Below are positions 42,756-51,829 of a stretch of 64,000 nucleotides of DNA, piece by piece. Position 1 is the first letter of the stretch; each line of letters opens with the position of its first letter. The translations under genes and the position numbers were made by a program. Location of the stretch: the NCBI GenBank assembly GCA_024508675.1, contig JANINQ010000003.1:585842-649841 (forward strand), given 5' to 3'. The notes under the pieces were generated by a model that saw only the letters and a program-made list of their open reading frames with translations, had not been told where the DNA came from and searched no databases. This stretch comes from Afipia sp. (GTDB lineage: Bacteria; Pseudomonadota; Alphaproteobacteria; Rhizobiales; Xanthobacteraceae).

Positions 42756-43514
42756 ATGCCCGACGTTACAGAGTTCGCACCCGGCAACTACAAATACATC
42801 GTCTCCCCCGGCGGGCCGTTTTCCAGCGGCGTGGCCGCGCTGCCCGGTTACGCGCTGCGCCGCGTGCGTTTCAAGCGGCCGATCCCGATGGCGGATGGCT
42901 TCGCCTTCATAAAGAAACATCTGGAGCGCGAAGGCCGCCCCGTCACCGCACTGGCTGCCTGCGAATTGCGCTCACCCGCGGCGATGACCGGCGAACAGTT
43001 TCAGGCGTTCAATGGCGAATATCTCAAGACGCTGCATCAATGGGGATGCAAGGCCGGCGACATCAATCCGCTGGCGCGCAGCAATCTCGCGCCAATTACC
43101 GAGGTGCCGAGCGAGGCGATGTTCTTTGCCTTCACCTACACCGTTCCGGAAACCGGCGCATCCGGCGATTTCCTGATTTCAGGCAAGCCTGAAATCCGCG
43201 ATGGCGCCTCACCTTCCGAACGCATCGTCGGAGGACGCGATGTCTCGCTCAAGGGCCTCGACGCCAAGGCGCGCTTTGTCATGAGTGCGATGCGCGAGCG
43301 TGTCGCTGCGCTGGGCTGCAAGTGGGACGATGTGACTGCCGCGCAGATTTATACCGTGCACGACATACGCCCGTTGCTCGACACCGTCTTTGCTGAGGAC
43401 AAGGTGAGCCAGATCGGCCTTGCCTGGTATCCAGCATGGCCGCCGGTGATCGGCATGGAGTTCGAGGTGGATGTCCGCAGCGTGCGTACCGAACTGGTGA
43501 TCGACGCGCGCTGA
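42756..43514 (+). CDS. RidA/YjgF-like protein, possibly a deaminase
   Basis: A 252-residue soluble protein. The second half (about residues 165-250) resembles a RidA/YjgF trimer domain, with ARFVMSAMRERVAALGCKWDDVTAAQIYTV-like helices and strands; the first half may be a diverged second copy. I recall similar proteins annotated as 2-amino-5-chloromuconate deaminase, but I cannot confirm that activity here. It has a purine-rich ribosome site (AAAAAGGACAGTCGA). It lies 26 bases after alr on the same strand and may be co-transcribed. Confidence 0.6.
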   Translation: MPDVTEFAPGNYKYIVSPGGPFSSGVAALPGYALRRVRFKRPIPMADGFAFIKKHLEREGRPVTALAACELRSPAAMTGEQFQAFNGEYLKTLHQWGCKAGDINPLARSNLAPITEVPSEAMFFAFTYTVPETGASGDFLISGKPEIRDGASPSERIVGGRDVSLKGLDAKARFVMSAMRERVAALGCKWDDVTAAQIYTVHDIRPLLDTVFAEDKVSQIGLAWYPAWPPVIGMEFEVDVRSVRTELVIDAR

Positions 43515-43517
43515 GAA

Positions 43518-44624
43518 CTACTTCCTGCTCCGCTTCTTCAGCACCATGTTGCCGACCAGCAAGAACTTCTGCGCGCGTTTTCCATTGTCGACTTCCGTGG
43601 TGTAGATGTTGCCCTTGGAGTCCAGCGCAAGATTGTGAATCCAGTGGAAGTCGCCGGCCATGCGGCCGTTGCGGCCGAAGCGCCCGACAACCTGTCCGTT
43701 CTCGCGCTTGAGCGTACGGACTTCGTTATTCGCGCCATCGGCATTGATCAGGAATGTCTGCGCCGGATCGTTCCAGATTTCGAGATCCCACACCGAGCCA
43801 TTCGCCAGCGTCTGCTTCTCGATGAACATCTCCTTCACAAAGGTGCCGTCCTTCCTGAACACCTGGATGCGGTCGTTCTGCCGATCACAAACATAAACCA
43901 GCCCGTCCTTGGCGATCCGCACGCAATGCACCGGATTGGCGAACTGCTGTGACGGCGGCGCATCCGGATTGTACGCACCCATCCGCTCATCGGTGGGCGG
44001 CTTGCCGTAAGCGCCCCACATCCGCTTGAACGCGCCGGTCTCGGAGTCGAACACGATGATGCGGTGGTTGTAATAGCCATCCGCGACATAGACCTCGTTC
44101 GCGGCACTATCGACCGTCATGTTGGCCGGACGGCCAAGACGCGTGGTGTCCTTGCTATCGGTCTGCGGACCGGACTTGCCGATCTGCATCACGAACTTGC
44201 CCTCGCGGGTGAACTTCAGGATCTGCCCGTCATTCTCGCCGTTGCCCGCAAGCCAGACGAAGCCCTTCGCATCGATGTAGATGCCATGCTCGTTCGATGG
44301 CCAGTCATAACCCTCGCCCTTGCCACCCCACGCCTTGATAAGATTGCCTTCGCTGTCGAACTCCATCACCGGCGGCGCAGGCACGCAGCATTTGGTCCGC
44401 GGCGGATTGAAGCTCGCGGCCGTCTCGTCATCGGTCAGGGTTTTGGGCCGCTGTACCACCCAGACATGATCCTGCCCATCCACGGCAACCCCCGCCGCCT
44501 GCCCCATGATCCAATTGTTCGGCAAAGGCTTCGGCCACTGCGCATCGACCTGGAATTTTGGCACGTCCGCCGCGTGAACTGCAGTCGAAAGAACGAGGCC
44601 GACAACGGCGGTAATCCATTTCAT
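43518..44624 (-). CDS. Exported NHL-repeat beta-propeller protein
   Basis: A 368-residue exported protein. ATG 44624 follows GGGGAG and gives a signal peptide ending near VHAAD at residue 19. The mature part consists of six or so propeller blades of the NHL type, such as GVAVDGQDHVWVV, GIYIDAKGFVWLAG, MTVDSAANEVYVADG, CVRIAKDGLVYVCDR and LALDSKGNIYTTE. Similar proteins are annotated as peptidyl-glycine amidating lyase-like, but activity cannot be judged. Two adjacent Cys residues (TKCCVP) lie near residue 90. It probably binds a ligand or partner in the periplasm. Confidence 0.82.
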   Translation of the reverse strand: MKWITAVVGLVLSTAVHAADVPKFQVDAQWPKPLPNNWIMGQAAGVAVDGQDHVWVVQRPKTLTDDETAASFNPPRTKCCVPAPPVMEFDSEGNLIKAWGGKGEGYDWPSNEHGIYIDAKGFVWLAGNGENDGQILKFTREGKFVMQIGKSGPQTDSKDTTRLGRPANMTVDSAANEVYVADGYYNHRIIVFDSETGAFKRMWGAYGKPPTDERMGAYNPDAPPSQQFANPVHCVRIAKDGLVYVCDRQNDRIQVFRKDGTFVKEMFIEKQTLANGSVWDLEIWNDPAQTFLINADGANNEVRTLKRENGQVVGRFGRNGRMAGDFHWIHNLALDSKGNIYTTEVDNGKRAQKFLLVGNMVLKKRSRK

Positions 44625-44764
44625 GACGTTCACTCCCCTGTGCCGCGTCACGCCGATACCGGTCATGCGCGGTCGTTATTCTGATCGGTGGAGCATAAGC
44701 CGGTGAAGAGGTAACGGGCTATCGGTCAGGGCGCGGAGATGGGTTGACTTTTTTACGCTTTATG

Positions 44765-44779
44765 GAACAAAAGAGGAAC
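44765..44779 (+). promoter_or_regulatory. LexA (SOS) box upstream of radA
   Basis: GAAC-N7-GAAC at 44765-44779 is, on the other strand, GTTC-CTCTTTT-GTTC, a perfect match to the alphaproteobacterial LexA site GTTC-N7-GTTC. A -35-like TTGACT lies at 44744-44749, so the box overlaps the expected -10 region. It is 39 bases upstream of the radA ATG. Confidence 0.75.
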
Positions 44780-44818
44780 ATATGATTCCCGTTGCTCCGA
44801 CGCTGGCAGGCCCGCTCC

Positions 44819-46285
44819 ATGGCGAAAAACGCCCTCTCCTTTGTCTGCCAGAATTGCGGCGCGGCCTATAACAAGTGGCAGGGCAAGTGCGAATCCTGTG
44901 GCGAGTGGAACACGCTGTCGGAAGAAGACGTCACGGGCGCAACGTCGGTGCCTGCCAATCTGCGCGCCAAGCGCAAGGGCCGGCCCTTTGCGCTGGAAGC
45001 CCTCACCGGCTCGAGCCCGGAAGCGCCGCGCCTCTCATCGGGTATGACCGAACTCGACCGCGTGACCGGCGGCGGTTTTGTGCGCGGCTCGGTGCTGCTG
45101 GTCGGCGGCGATCCCGGCATCGGAAAATCGACGCTGCTGACCCAGGCCACCAGCCTGATGGCGCGCGCCGGACATCGCGTGGTCTACATCTCCGGCGAAG
45201 AAGCCGTAGCGCAGGTGCGCCTGCGCGCGGCTCGTCTCGGCCTTGCCGACGCGCCGGTGCAACTGGCGGCGCAAACCTCGGTCGAGGACATCATCGCCAC
45301 CCTGTCGGAAGGCACGCCTCCGCGTCTTGTGGTGATCGACTCCATCCAGACCATGTGGACCGATACGGTGGAATCCGCGCCAGGCACCGTGACGCAGGTC
45401 CGCGCCTCGGCGCAGGCGCTCATTCGCTTTGCCAAGAAATCAGGTGCTGCGCTGATCCTTGTCGGTCACGTCACGAAAGACGGCCAGATTGCAGGCCCCC
45501 GCGTGGTCGAGCACATGGTCGATGCGGTGATGAGCTTCGAGGGCGAAGGCTCGCAGCAATTCCGCATTTTGCGCGCGGTGAAAAACCGCTTCGGCCCTAC
45601 CGACGAGATCGGCGTGTTCGAAATGACCGGGCTCGGCCTGCGCGAAGTCTCCAATCCGTCGGAACTGTTCCTTTCTGAACGCGATCTCGGCAGTCCGGGC
45701 ACCGCCGTCTTCGCAGGGCTCGAAGGCACCCGTCCGGTGCTGGTGGAGTTGCAGGCGCTGGTGGTGCCGACCACCCTCGGCACGCCGCGCCGCGCCGTGG
45801 TGGGCTGGGAATCCAGCCGCCTGTCCATGGTGCTCGCGGTGCTGGAGGCGCATTGCGGGGTCAAGCTCTCCGGCTATGACGTCTATTTCAATGTCGCCGG
45901 CGGCCTCCGCATCAACGAGCCCGCCGCGGACATGGCCGCTGCCGCCGCGCTGGTGTCATCGCTCGCCAATGCGCCGCTGCCGGTGGATGCGGTCTATTTC
46001 GGCGAAATCTCGCTGTCCGGCGCGGTTCGCCCGGTGGCGCAAACGTCCGCACGGCTCAAGGAAGCCGCCAAGCTCGGCTTTGGCCGAGCAATCCTGCCGG
46101 AAACCGCACGCGGCGATGCGGTCGGCGACGCTGGGCTGGCGCTCAATACGGTTGGATCGCTGACCTCGCTGGTGGCGGACATCGCGGCCAAGGGCCGCAA
46201 AGCCACAGCAACGGGGAAATCCGCCACGGAAGGCCGATTCAAGCACCACGACGACGAGGCGCGGCGTGACGCGCGGGCAAGCTGA
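44819..46285 (+). CDS. radA: DNA repair protein RadA
   Basis: RecA-like ATPase that promotes branch migration during recombinational repair. The 488 residues begin with a four-cysteine zinc finger (CQNCGAAYNKWQGKCESC, residues 11-28). Walker A is GGDPGIGKSTLL near 99-110, and the RadA-specific motif KNRFG lies near 265. The C-terminal third is the Lon-like domain (NVAGGLRINEPAADMAAAAAL). The ATG at 44819 is favoured because the zinc finger then starts at the usual position. The LexA box upstream suggests damage induction. cvpA and purF follow. Confidence 0.97.
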   Translation: MAKNALSFVCQNCGAAYNKWQGKCESCGEWNTLSEEDVTGATSVPANLRAKRKGRPFALEALTGSSPEAPRLSSGMTELDRVTGGGFVRGSVLLVGGDPGIGKSTLLTQATSLMARAGHRVVYISGEEAVAQVRLRAARLGLADAPVQLAAQTSVEDIIATLSEGTPPRLVVIDSIQTMWTDTVESAPGTVTQVRASAQALIRFAKKSGAALILVGHVTKDGQIAGPRVVEHMVDAVMSFEGEGSQQFRILRAVKNRFGPTDEIGVFEMTGLGLREVSNPSELFLSERDLGSPGTAVFAGLEGTRPVLVELQALVVPTTLGTPRRAVVGWESSRLSMVLAVLEAHCGVKLSGYDVYFNVAGGLRINEPAADMAAAAALVSSLANAPLPVDAVYFGEISLSGAVRPVAQTSARLKEAAKLGFGRAILPETARGDAVGDAGLALNTVGSLTSLVADIAAKGRKATATGKSATEGRFKHHDDEARRDARAS

Positions 46286-46504
46286 CGCTATATAACCGGC
46301 GGCCTCACCAAAGCTGCGCGCCGCTTTCGCTACGGACCGTTAACCGCAACGGGCGTTCCATGGCAGCGATGCAGTTTTGCCGTTGATGCCGGGCTTTTTG
46401 CGGGTTCCCGGCCCTTGCGGGACGTGCGATATGGCCGTCAGCTATCCGGGGACTGAGCGACCCGATTCGCAGCTTTTGAAACTGAATGCGGACCTGACCA
46501 TCCG

Positions 46505-47149
46505 ATGCCGATAACGCTTCTCGACATTATCGTCCTTGCCGTGATGCTATTGTCGGGTCTTCTGGCGATGATCCGCGGCTTCATGCGCGAAATCCTGTCG
46601 ATCGCCGCCTGGGGCGCTGCCGCCCTGACCACGCTCTACGCCTATCAGAAGCTGCTGCCGACCGCGAAGACCTACTTCAACAACGAGACCGTCGCGGCTG
46701 TCGCCGTCGTTGCCGGTGTGTTCATCCTGACCTTGATCGTAGTGTCGATCATCACCGTTCGCATCTCGGACATGATCCTGGACTCGCGGATCGGCGCTCT
46801 GGACCGCACCCTCGGCTTCCTGTTCGGTCTCGCTCGCGGCCTGTTGATCATGGTGGTGGCGTTTTTGTTCTTCGCCTGGCTGGTGCCGGACAAACAACAG
46901 CCAGATTGGGTCCGTAGTGCCAAGTCCAAGGTGATGTTGCAGGGAACCGGCGATTGGCTGATGGGCCTCTTGCCTGACGACCCCGAGAACACCATCTTGA
47001 AGAGGTTCAAGAAAAAGGGCGACGAGGAGCAGACCGATGCTGCTCCCGAACCGCGCACGACGGCAACAGTGGGGAACGACGGCGGGTATGGAAAATCGGC
47101 TCGTGACGGGCTGAAACAGTTGATCGAAGGAAAAGCTGCAGGACGCTAG
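46505..47149 (+). CDS. cvpA: CvpA-family membrane protein
   Basis: A 214-residue inner-membrane protein. CvpA was named for colicin V production in E. coli, but its real role appears to be in envelope integrity. Four helices cover about residues 5-125 (LLDIIVLAVMLLSGLLAMIRGFMREILSI-type start), and a conserved segment, DRTLGFLFGLARGLLIM, lies near 99-115. The C-terminal 75 residues are charged and cytoplasmic. It is upstream of purF as in many proteobacteria. Confidence 0.93.
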   Translation: MPITLLDIIVLAVMLLSGLLAMIRGFMREILSIAAWGAAALTTLYAYQKLLPTAKTYFNNETVAAVAVVAGVFILTLIVVSIITVRISDMILDSRIGALDRTLGFLFGLARGLLIMVVAFLFFAWLVPDKQQPDWVRSAKSKVMLQGTGDWLMGLLPDDPENTILKRFKKKGDEEQTDAAPEPRTTATVGNDGGYGKSARDGLKQLIEGKAAGR

Positions 47150-47182
47150 GTTCTAGCTATTCCTGCCTCAGACAAGGGCGCG

Positions 47183-48712
47183 GTGGACCATATGAAAACC
47201 CCTTCTGGCGATCAGTCGGCAACTCCCCCCTCCAAATCCGCCTACGACCTGGATGACGATCTCGACAAGGATCTGAACGGCGACACGCTACGCGAAGAGT
47301 GCGGCGTGTTCGGCATTTTCGGGCATTCCGAAGCCGCAGCAATCACCGCCCTCGGGCTTCATGCGCTCCAGCATCGCGGCCAGGAAGCCGCCGGCATCGT
47401 CACCTACGACAACGGCCGCTTCCATTCCGAGCGCCGCCTTGGCCTTGTCGGCGACACCTTCTCCCGCGCCGAAGTCATCGAACGTCTGCCCGGCAACATG
47501 GCCGTCGGCCATGTCCGCTACTCCACCACCGGCGGCACCATTCTGCGCAACGTGCAGCCCCTCTTTGCCGAACTGAATGCAGGCGGCTTTGCCGTCGCTC
47601 ATAACGGCAACCTCACCAACGGTCTGACGCTCCGTCGTGAACTTGTCCGCCACGGCACCGTGATGCAGTCGACCACCGACACCGAAGTGATTTTGCATCT
47701 GGTCGCGCAATCCAAGCGCGGCCGTTTTATTGAGCGCTATATCGAAGCGCTGCGCGCCATCGAAGGCGCCTATGCGCTGGTCTCGCTCACCAACAAGAAG
47801 CTGGTCGGCGCACGCGATCCGCTCGGCATCCGTCCGCTGGTTCTCGGCGAACTCGATGGTTGTCCGATCCTGACCTCGGAAACCTGCGCGCTGGACATCA
47901 TCGGCGCGAAATACGTTCGCGACATCGAGCCTGGCGAAGTGATCGTGTTCGACGAGCACGGCCAGGAAATCCACAAGCCGTTCCCGCCGCAGCCGCCCCG
48001 CCCCTGCATCTTCGAATACATCTACTTTGCGCGGCCCGACTCCATCGTCGGTGGGCGCTCGGTCTACGAAGTCCGCAAGGCGTTCGGCGCGCAACTCGCC
48101 CGCGAAAATCCGGTTGAGGTCGACGTCGTTGTGCCGGTGCCGGATTCCGGCGTGCCCGCCGCAGTCGGCTACAGCCAGTTCTCGGGCGTGCCATTCGAAC
48201 TCGGCATCATCCGCAATCACTATGTCGGTCGTACCTTCATCCAGCCGACCCAGAGCGTGCGCGAACTCGGCGTACGCATGAAGCACGCGCCGAACCGCGC
48301 CGCCATCGAAGGCAAGCGCATCATCCTGATCGATGACTCGCTGGTGCGCGGCACGACCTCGAAGAAGATCGTGCGCATGATGCGCGACGCCGGAGCCAAG
48401 GAAGTTCACTTCCGCCTCGCCTCGCCGCCGATCGTCAATCCCGACTACTACGGCATCGACCTGCCGGATCGCGGTGGCCTGCTGGCCGCGACGCACACCA
48501 TCGAGGAAATGCGCGAGATCATCGGCGCCGACTCGCTGGCGTTCCTGTCCATTGACGGCATGTACCGCGCCATGGGCTTCCCCGGACGCGATCCTGCGAA
48601 CCCGAAGTTCGCCGATCACTGCTTCACAGGCGCCTATCCGACCCACCTCACCGACCAGACCCAAGTGGAACAGCAGCCGCACCAGCTCTCGCTGCTGGCC
48701 GAGGCAAGCTGA
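47183..48712 (+). CDS. purF: Amidophosphoribosyltransferase
   Basis: First committed step of purine synthesis: PRPP and glutamine give phosphoribosylamine. The 509 residues have an N-terminal glutaminase domain, with the catalytic Cys in REECGVFGIFG (about residue 41), which needs removal of an N-terminal propeptide. HALQHRGQEAAGI and GHVRYSTTG complete it. The PRPP-binding motif ILIDDSLVRGTTSKK lies near 380-394. The start is GTG 47183 or ATG 47192; both have purine-rich sites. cvpA is directly upstream. Confidence 0.97.
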   Translation: MDHMKTPSGDQSATPPSKSAYDLDDDLDKDLNGDTLREECGVFGIFGHSEAAAITALGLHALQHRGQEAAGIVTYDNGRFHSERRLGLVGDTFSRAEVIERLPGNMAVGHVRYSTTGGTILRNVQPLFAELNAGGFAVAHNGNLTNGLTLRRELVRHGTVMQSTTDTEVILHLVAQSKRGRFIERYIEALRAIEGAYALVSLTNKKLVGARDPLGIRPLVLGELDGCPILTSETCALDIIGAKYVRDIEPGEVIVFDEHGQEIHKPFPPQPPRPCIFEYIYFARPDSIVGGRSVYEVRKAFGAQLARENPVEVDVVVPVPDSGVPAAVGYSQFSGVPFELGIIRNHYVGRTFIQPTQSVRELGVRMKHAPNRAAIEGKRIILIDDSLVRGTTSKKIVRMMRDAGAKEVHFRLASPPIVNPDYYGIDLPDRGGLLAATHTIEEMREIIGADSLAFLSIDGMYRAMGFPGRDPANPKFADHCFTGAYPTHLTDQTQVEQQPHQLSLLAEAS

Positions 48713-48727
48713 GCCAGCAAAGATCAT

Positions 48728-49291
48728 ATGAGGGTTGACGTGAAGCTGTCCCGGCTGACTGTTGTTGCGATCGCTACCCTGATCTGCTCATCCGTCTCCA
48801 TGGCGCAGACGGCGCAGCCTTATGCCGGCCTGCAAGGCCGTGAGATCAAGTCGCTGTCAAATCAGCAGATTGCCGATATGCGGGCTGGCAAGGGAATGTC
48901 CCTTGCGCTGGCGGCGGAGCTTAACGGTTATCCCGGCCCGTCGCATGTTCTCGAACTCGCGGATCGGCTGGAACTGACAAACGAGCAGCGTACTCGGATT
49001 AGTGCCCTGTTCTCTGAAATGAAGAACGAAGCGACCGCAATCGGTGAAAAGATCATCGATGACGAGACCGAGCTTGACCGGCTGTTCGCGGGATCAGAGA
49101 TTACGGACAAACAACTGAACGAGATAACGGACCGGATCGGTGTCCAGCAGGCGGCCCTCCGCCGGGCTCACCTGCGCTATCATCTGACGACACGGCAGAT
49201 CCTGAACCCGACCCAGATCGCGCTTTACACGGAGCTACGAGGGTATGGCGAGAAAGGCTCCCATCATCCCTCGCATCATCACTCCCGATAG
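48728..49291 (+). CDS. Periplasmic Spy/CpxP-like helical protein with His-rich tail
   Basis: A 187-residue exported protein. A signal peptide ends near SMAQT at residue 26. The mature protein is almost wholly helical, with LELADRLELTNEQRTRISALF near residues 76-96 containing the LTxxQ-type motif of Spy/CpxP and metal-resistance sensors such as CnrX. The tail GSHHPSHHHSR has five His and could bind a metal. It may be a chaperone or a metal sensor; no cognate sigma factor or efflux genes lie nearby. It starts 16 bases after purF and may be read from it. Confidence 0.75.
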   Translation: MRVDVKLSRLTVVAIATLICSSVSMAQTAQPYAGLQGREIKSLSNQQIADMRAGKGMSLALAAELNGYPGPSHVLELADRLELTNEQRTRISALFSEMKNEATAIGEKIIDDETELDRLFAGSEITDKQLNEITDRIGVQQAALRRAHLRYHLTTRQILNPTQIALYTELRGYGEKGSHHPSHHHSR

Positions 49292-49294
49292 CGC

Positions 49295-50425
49295 TTATCC
49301 GCTGGTCCGCATCCGCGCCAGCCACACCGTCAGGCCGCCGCACTCCTGATCCTCTATGACGTGCTGCACGGTTGAAAAACCGTGCGCCGCGAGCAGTTCC
49401 TCGTATTCCGCCGTTGCGAGACTGGCGTGATACAGCGCTTCGCCCTGATAGCTGCCGATCGCTTCACCGGCTGCCGGGCCACTGGTGAACATCAGCGCGG
49501 CACCGGCCTCCGCGTGATCGCGGAAGACCTTGAACATGGCGCGCTGATCGTCCGGCGTCAGATGAAAGAAGCTATTCCATGCCACGATGCCGCCGAACTG
49601 GCGCGACAGCGAGACGGCACGCATGTCGCCCGCAATCCATGTCTGATCCGAAAAGCGCGAACGGCACAGATCGATCAGCGTCGGCGATGAATCGACGCCC
49701 GTGACGCGGTGCCCGGCCTCGATCAGATAGTGTGCGACTGGCTCGCCAGAGCCACAGCCGAGATCAAGCACGTCCGCGCCATCCGGCATCACCTGCCGGA
49801 ATCGCTCGAACCACGCGCGCTCGACCAGCCGGTTGCCACGATCGTGGTTAAAGGCCATGGCGTGACGCTCATAGAGCGCGCTGATCTCTTTCGATGACGG
49901 ATGCCAGTTCGCAGCCTTAAGCGCTTGCGTCATGAAAACTGCATCGTCGCCATAACTCTTCAGCTTTGCATCAAGCGACGGAGCTCGCGTGACCTCAAAT
50001 CCCTGCCGCTTCCAGAAACCCGACGAGCCGTTGACTGCGATCAGCGACATGCCGGAAAGCCCCCTGGCCAGCGCATGCGCCGCAAGCCACGTCACGACAG
50101 CAGCCCCTGCTCCGCTTCCCTGGATCTCCGGCGTCAGCGCCAGATCGTGGATGTAATAGGTCGATGGCGCGGCGGGCAGTTCGCCAAGAAGCGAGTTCAG
50201 CGCCGGGGGCTCGGCGTGCAGCCACGGATGGCTGAGCACATAGGCCTCGATCCCGTTGCCGCGCTCGTACACCCGGCATCCATCGGGATAAAGCCGCAGC
50301 CGCTCGGCGAAGACTGTTGCGTCTTCGGGAAACGACGGATGGATGCGCTCCGCCAGTGCGTTGACGGCAGGAAGGTCGGCAGCGGTCATCGCCCGCCAGC
50401 GGCCGGAGTTTGAATTCGCGATCAT
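49295..50425 (-). CDS. GNAT acetyltransferase / SAM methyltransferase fusion
   Basis: A 376-residue protein with two enzyme domains. Residues 8-165 are a GNAT N-acetyltransferase, with YYIHDLALTPEIQGSGAGAAVV as the acetyl-CoA loop near 89-110 and GFWKRQGFEV near 145. Residues 180-376 form a class I methyltransferase, with motif I VLDLGCGSGEPVAHYLIEAG near 221-240 and GVDSSPTLIDL near 244. A short linker with SSKEISALYERHA joins them. The frame is continuous, so the fusion is real in this sequence. Substrates are unknown; sequential modification of one amine substrate is a possibility. Confidence 0.85.
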   Translation of the reverse strand: MIANSNSGRWRAMTAADLPAVNALAERIHPSFPEDATVFAERLRLYPDGCRVYERGNGIEAYVLSHPWLHAEPPALNSLLGELPAAPSTYYIHDLALTPEIQGSGAGAAVVTWLAAHALARGLSGMSLIAVNGSSGFWKRQGFEVTRAPSLDAKLKSYGDDAVFMTQALKAANWHPSSKEISALYERHAMAFNHDRGNRLVERAWFERFRQVMPDGADVLDLGCGSGEPVAHYLIEAGHRVTGVDSSPTLIDLCRSRFSDQTWIAGDMRAVSLSRQFGGIVAWNSFFHLTPDDQRAMFKVFRDHAEAGAALMFTSGPAAGEAIGSYQGEALYHASLATAEYEELLAAHGFSTVQHVIEDQECGGLTVWLARMRTSG

Positions 50426-50585
50426 GGCGGGCGTTTAACATGGACCCGAGCCCGATTTCGAGGCCTGCCGGAGAACGGGACCAAACCGCGTTTTCATGCG
50501 TTCGGCGGGCTTGTCCCAGCCGTCCATGTCTATAAAACCCTGCCGAAAGACGCTGATGGCCGTTCGGCCCTGAATGAGTTCATGC

Positions 50586-51329
50586 ATGACCAAACCTCTC
50601 GCTTCCCGTCTCGCTCTCGTCACCGGCGCATCGCGCGGCATCGGCTTCGCCACGGCGCGCGCGCTGGCGCGGGCTGGCGCGCACATCATCGCAGTCGCGC
50701 GGACGCAGGGCGCGCTGGAAGAACTGGACGACGCCATTCGCGCGGACGGCGGAACAGCGACTCTGGTGCCGCTGGACATGACCGACCACGACGGTATTGC
50801 GCGGCTTGGCGCCGCGTTGAACGAACGTCACGGCAAGCTCGATATTCTGATCGGCAATGCCGGTGTTGCCGGAACGTCCTCGCCGCTCGGGCATACCGAT
50901 CCGAAATTCTGGGACAACCTGCTGGCAGTCAACACGACGGCGAACTTCCAGTTGATCCGCTGCATGGAGCCGCTGCTGCAGAAGTCCGATGCGGGACGCG
51001 CGGTGTTCATCACGTCCGGCATCGCCAGCAAGGCGACCGCCTATATGGGACCCTATGCTGCATCGAAAGCCGCGCTCGACGCCCTAGTGCGCGTATGGGC
51101 GAACGAGACCGTCAACACGCCGATCCGCGTCAACCTGTTCAGCCCCGGCCCGATCCGCACCCGCATGCGCGCCACCGTGATGCCGGGCGAAGACCCGATG
51201 ACTCTCGACACACCCGAGCAGGCCGCAGAATTCATCGTACCGATGTGCCTGCCATCCTGGACCGAGACCGGAAAATTCTTCGACTATCCATCAAGGACGC
51301 TGAAGAGTTTCCGCACTCCGGTGGAGTAA
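50586..51329 (+). CDS. Short-chain dehydrogenase/reductase (SDR)
   Basis: A 247-residue SDR with the NAD(P) loop TGASRGIGFATARAL near residues 12-26, NAGVAGT near 92, catalytic Ser in FITSGIAS near 140 and YAASKAALDAL, with the catalytic Tyr and Lys, near 154. It resembles YciK-type or FabG-like enzymes. Start ATG 50586 is preferred; an in-frame codon 12 bases earlier adds four residues. It is separated from its neighbours and its substrate is unknown. Confidence 0.88.
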   Translation: MTKPLASRLALVTGASRGIGFATARALARAGAHIIAVARTQGALEELDDAIRADGGTATLVPLDMTDHDGIARLGAALNERHGKLDILIGNAGVAGTSSPLGHTDPKFWDNLLAVNTTANFQLIRCMEPLLQKSDAGRAVFITSGIASKATAYMGPYAASKAALDALVRVWANETVNTPIRVNLFSPGPIRTRMRATVMPGEDPMTLDTPEQAAEFIVPMCLPSWTETGKFFDYPSRTLKSFRTPVE

Positions 51330-51429
51330 CGCTCGCCATTACGGCCCGCGATTGACTCCCGACAAGACCCCCTGTTCAATTTGCTTTAAGTCCGCACGAA
51401 GAGGCGGACGCTTATTGAGGGGAAACATC

Positions 51430-51807
51430 ATGGGATTCAAAATCGCAGCTGCCGTTGCGGCTCTCGCGTTCGTCACCTCGCCCGCTTTCGCCGGTGACCC
51501 CAGCGGAACATGGCTGCGCGACACCGGCCTGTCCAAGGTCAAGATCGGCCCCTGCGGCGGCGGCGCCTATTGCGGATCGCTTGTCTGGCTCAAGCCCGGC
51601 ATCGAAACACCCGCCAAGGTCGGCCAGCGGATTTTCTACGACATGAAGCCGGACGGCACGGATGCCTGGAAGGGTTCCGCGTTCAATCCGGAAGACGGCA
51701 AGACCTATTCCGGCAAGATGTCGCTCTCAGGCGGCACATTGACGACGGCCGGCTGCGCCATGGGCGGGATGATCTGCAAGTCCTCAACCTGGACGCGCTC
51801 GAACTGA
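51430..51807 (+). CDS. DUF2147-family exported protein
   Basis: A 125-residue periplasmic protein. GAGGGG lies before ATG 51430, and the signal peptide ends near AFAGD at residue 22. The mature part has the DUF2147 pattern PSGTWLRDTGLSKVKIGPCGGG, then CGSLVWLK and a repeated beta-strand layout. Four cysteines (two near 44 and 51, two near 110 and 118) could form disulfides. An upstream in-frame start would break the signal peptide. Function unknown. Confidence 0.85.
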   Translation: MGFKIAAAVAALAFVTSPAFAGDPSGTWLRDTGLSKVKIGPCGGGAYCGSLVWLKPGIETPAKVGQRIFYDMKPDGTDAWKGSAFNPEDGKTYSGKMSLSGGTLTTAGCAMGGMICKSSTWTRSN

Positions 51808-51829
51808 CGGCGAAACACGCGCTCGCAAG

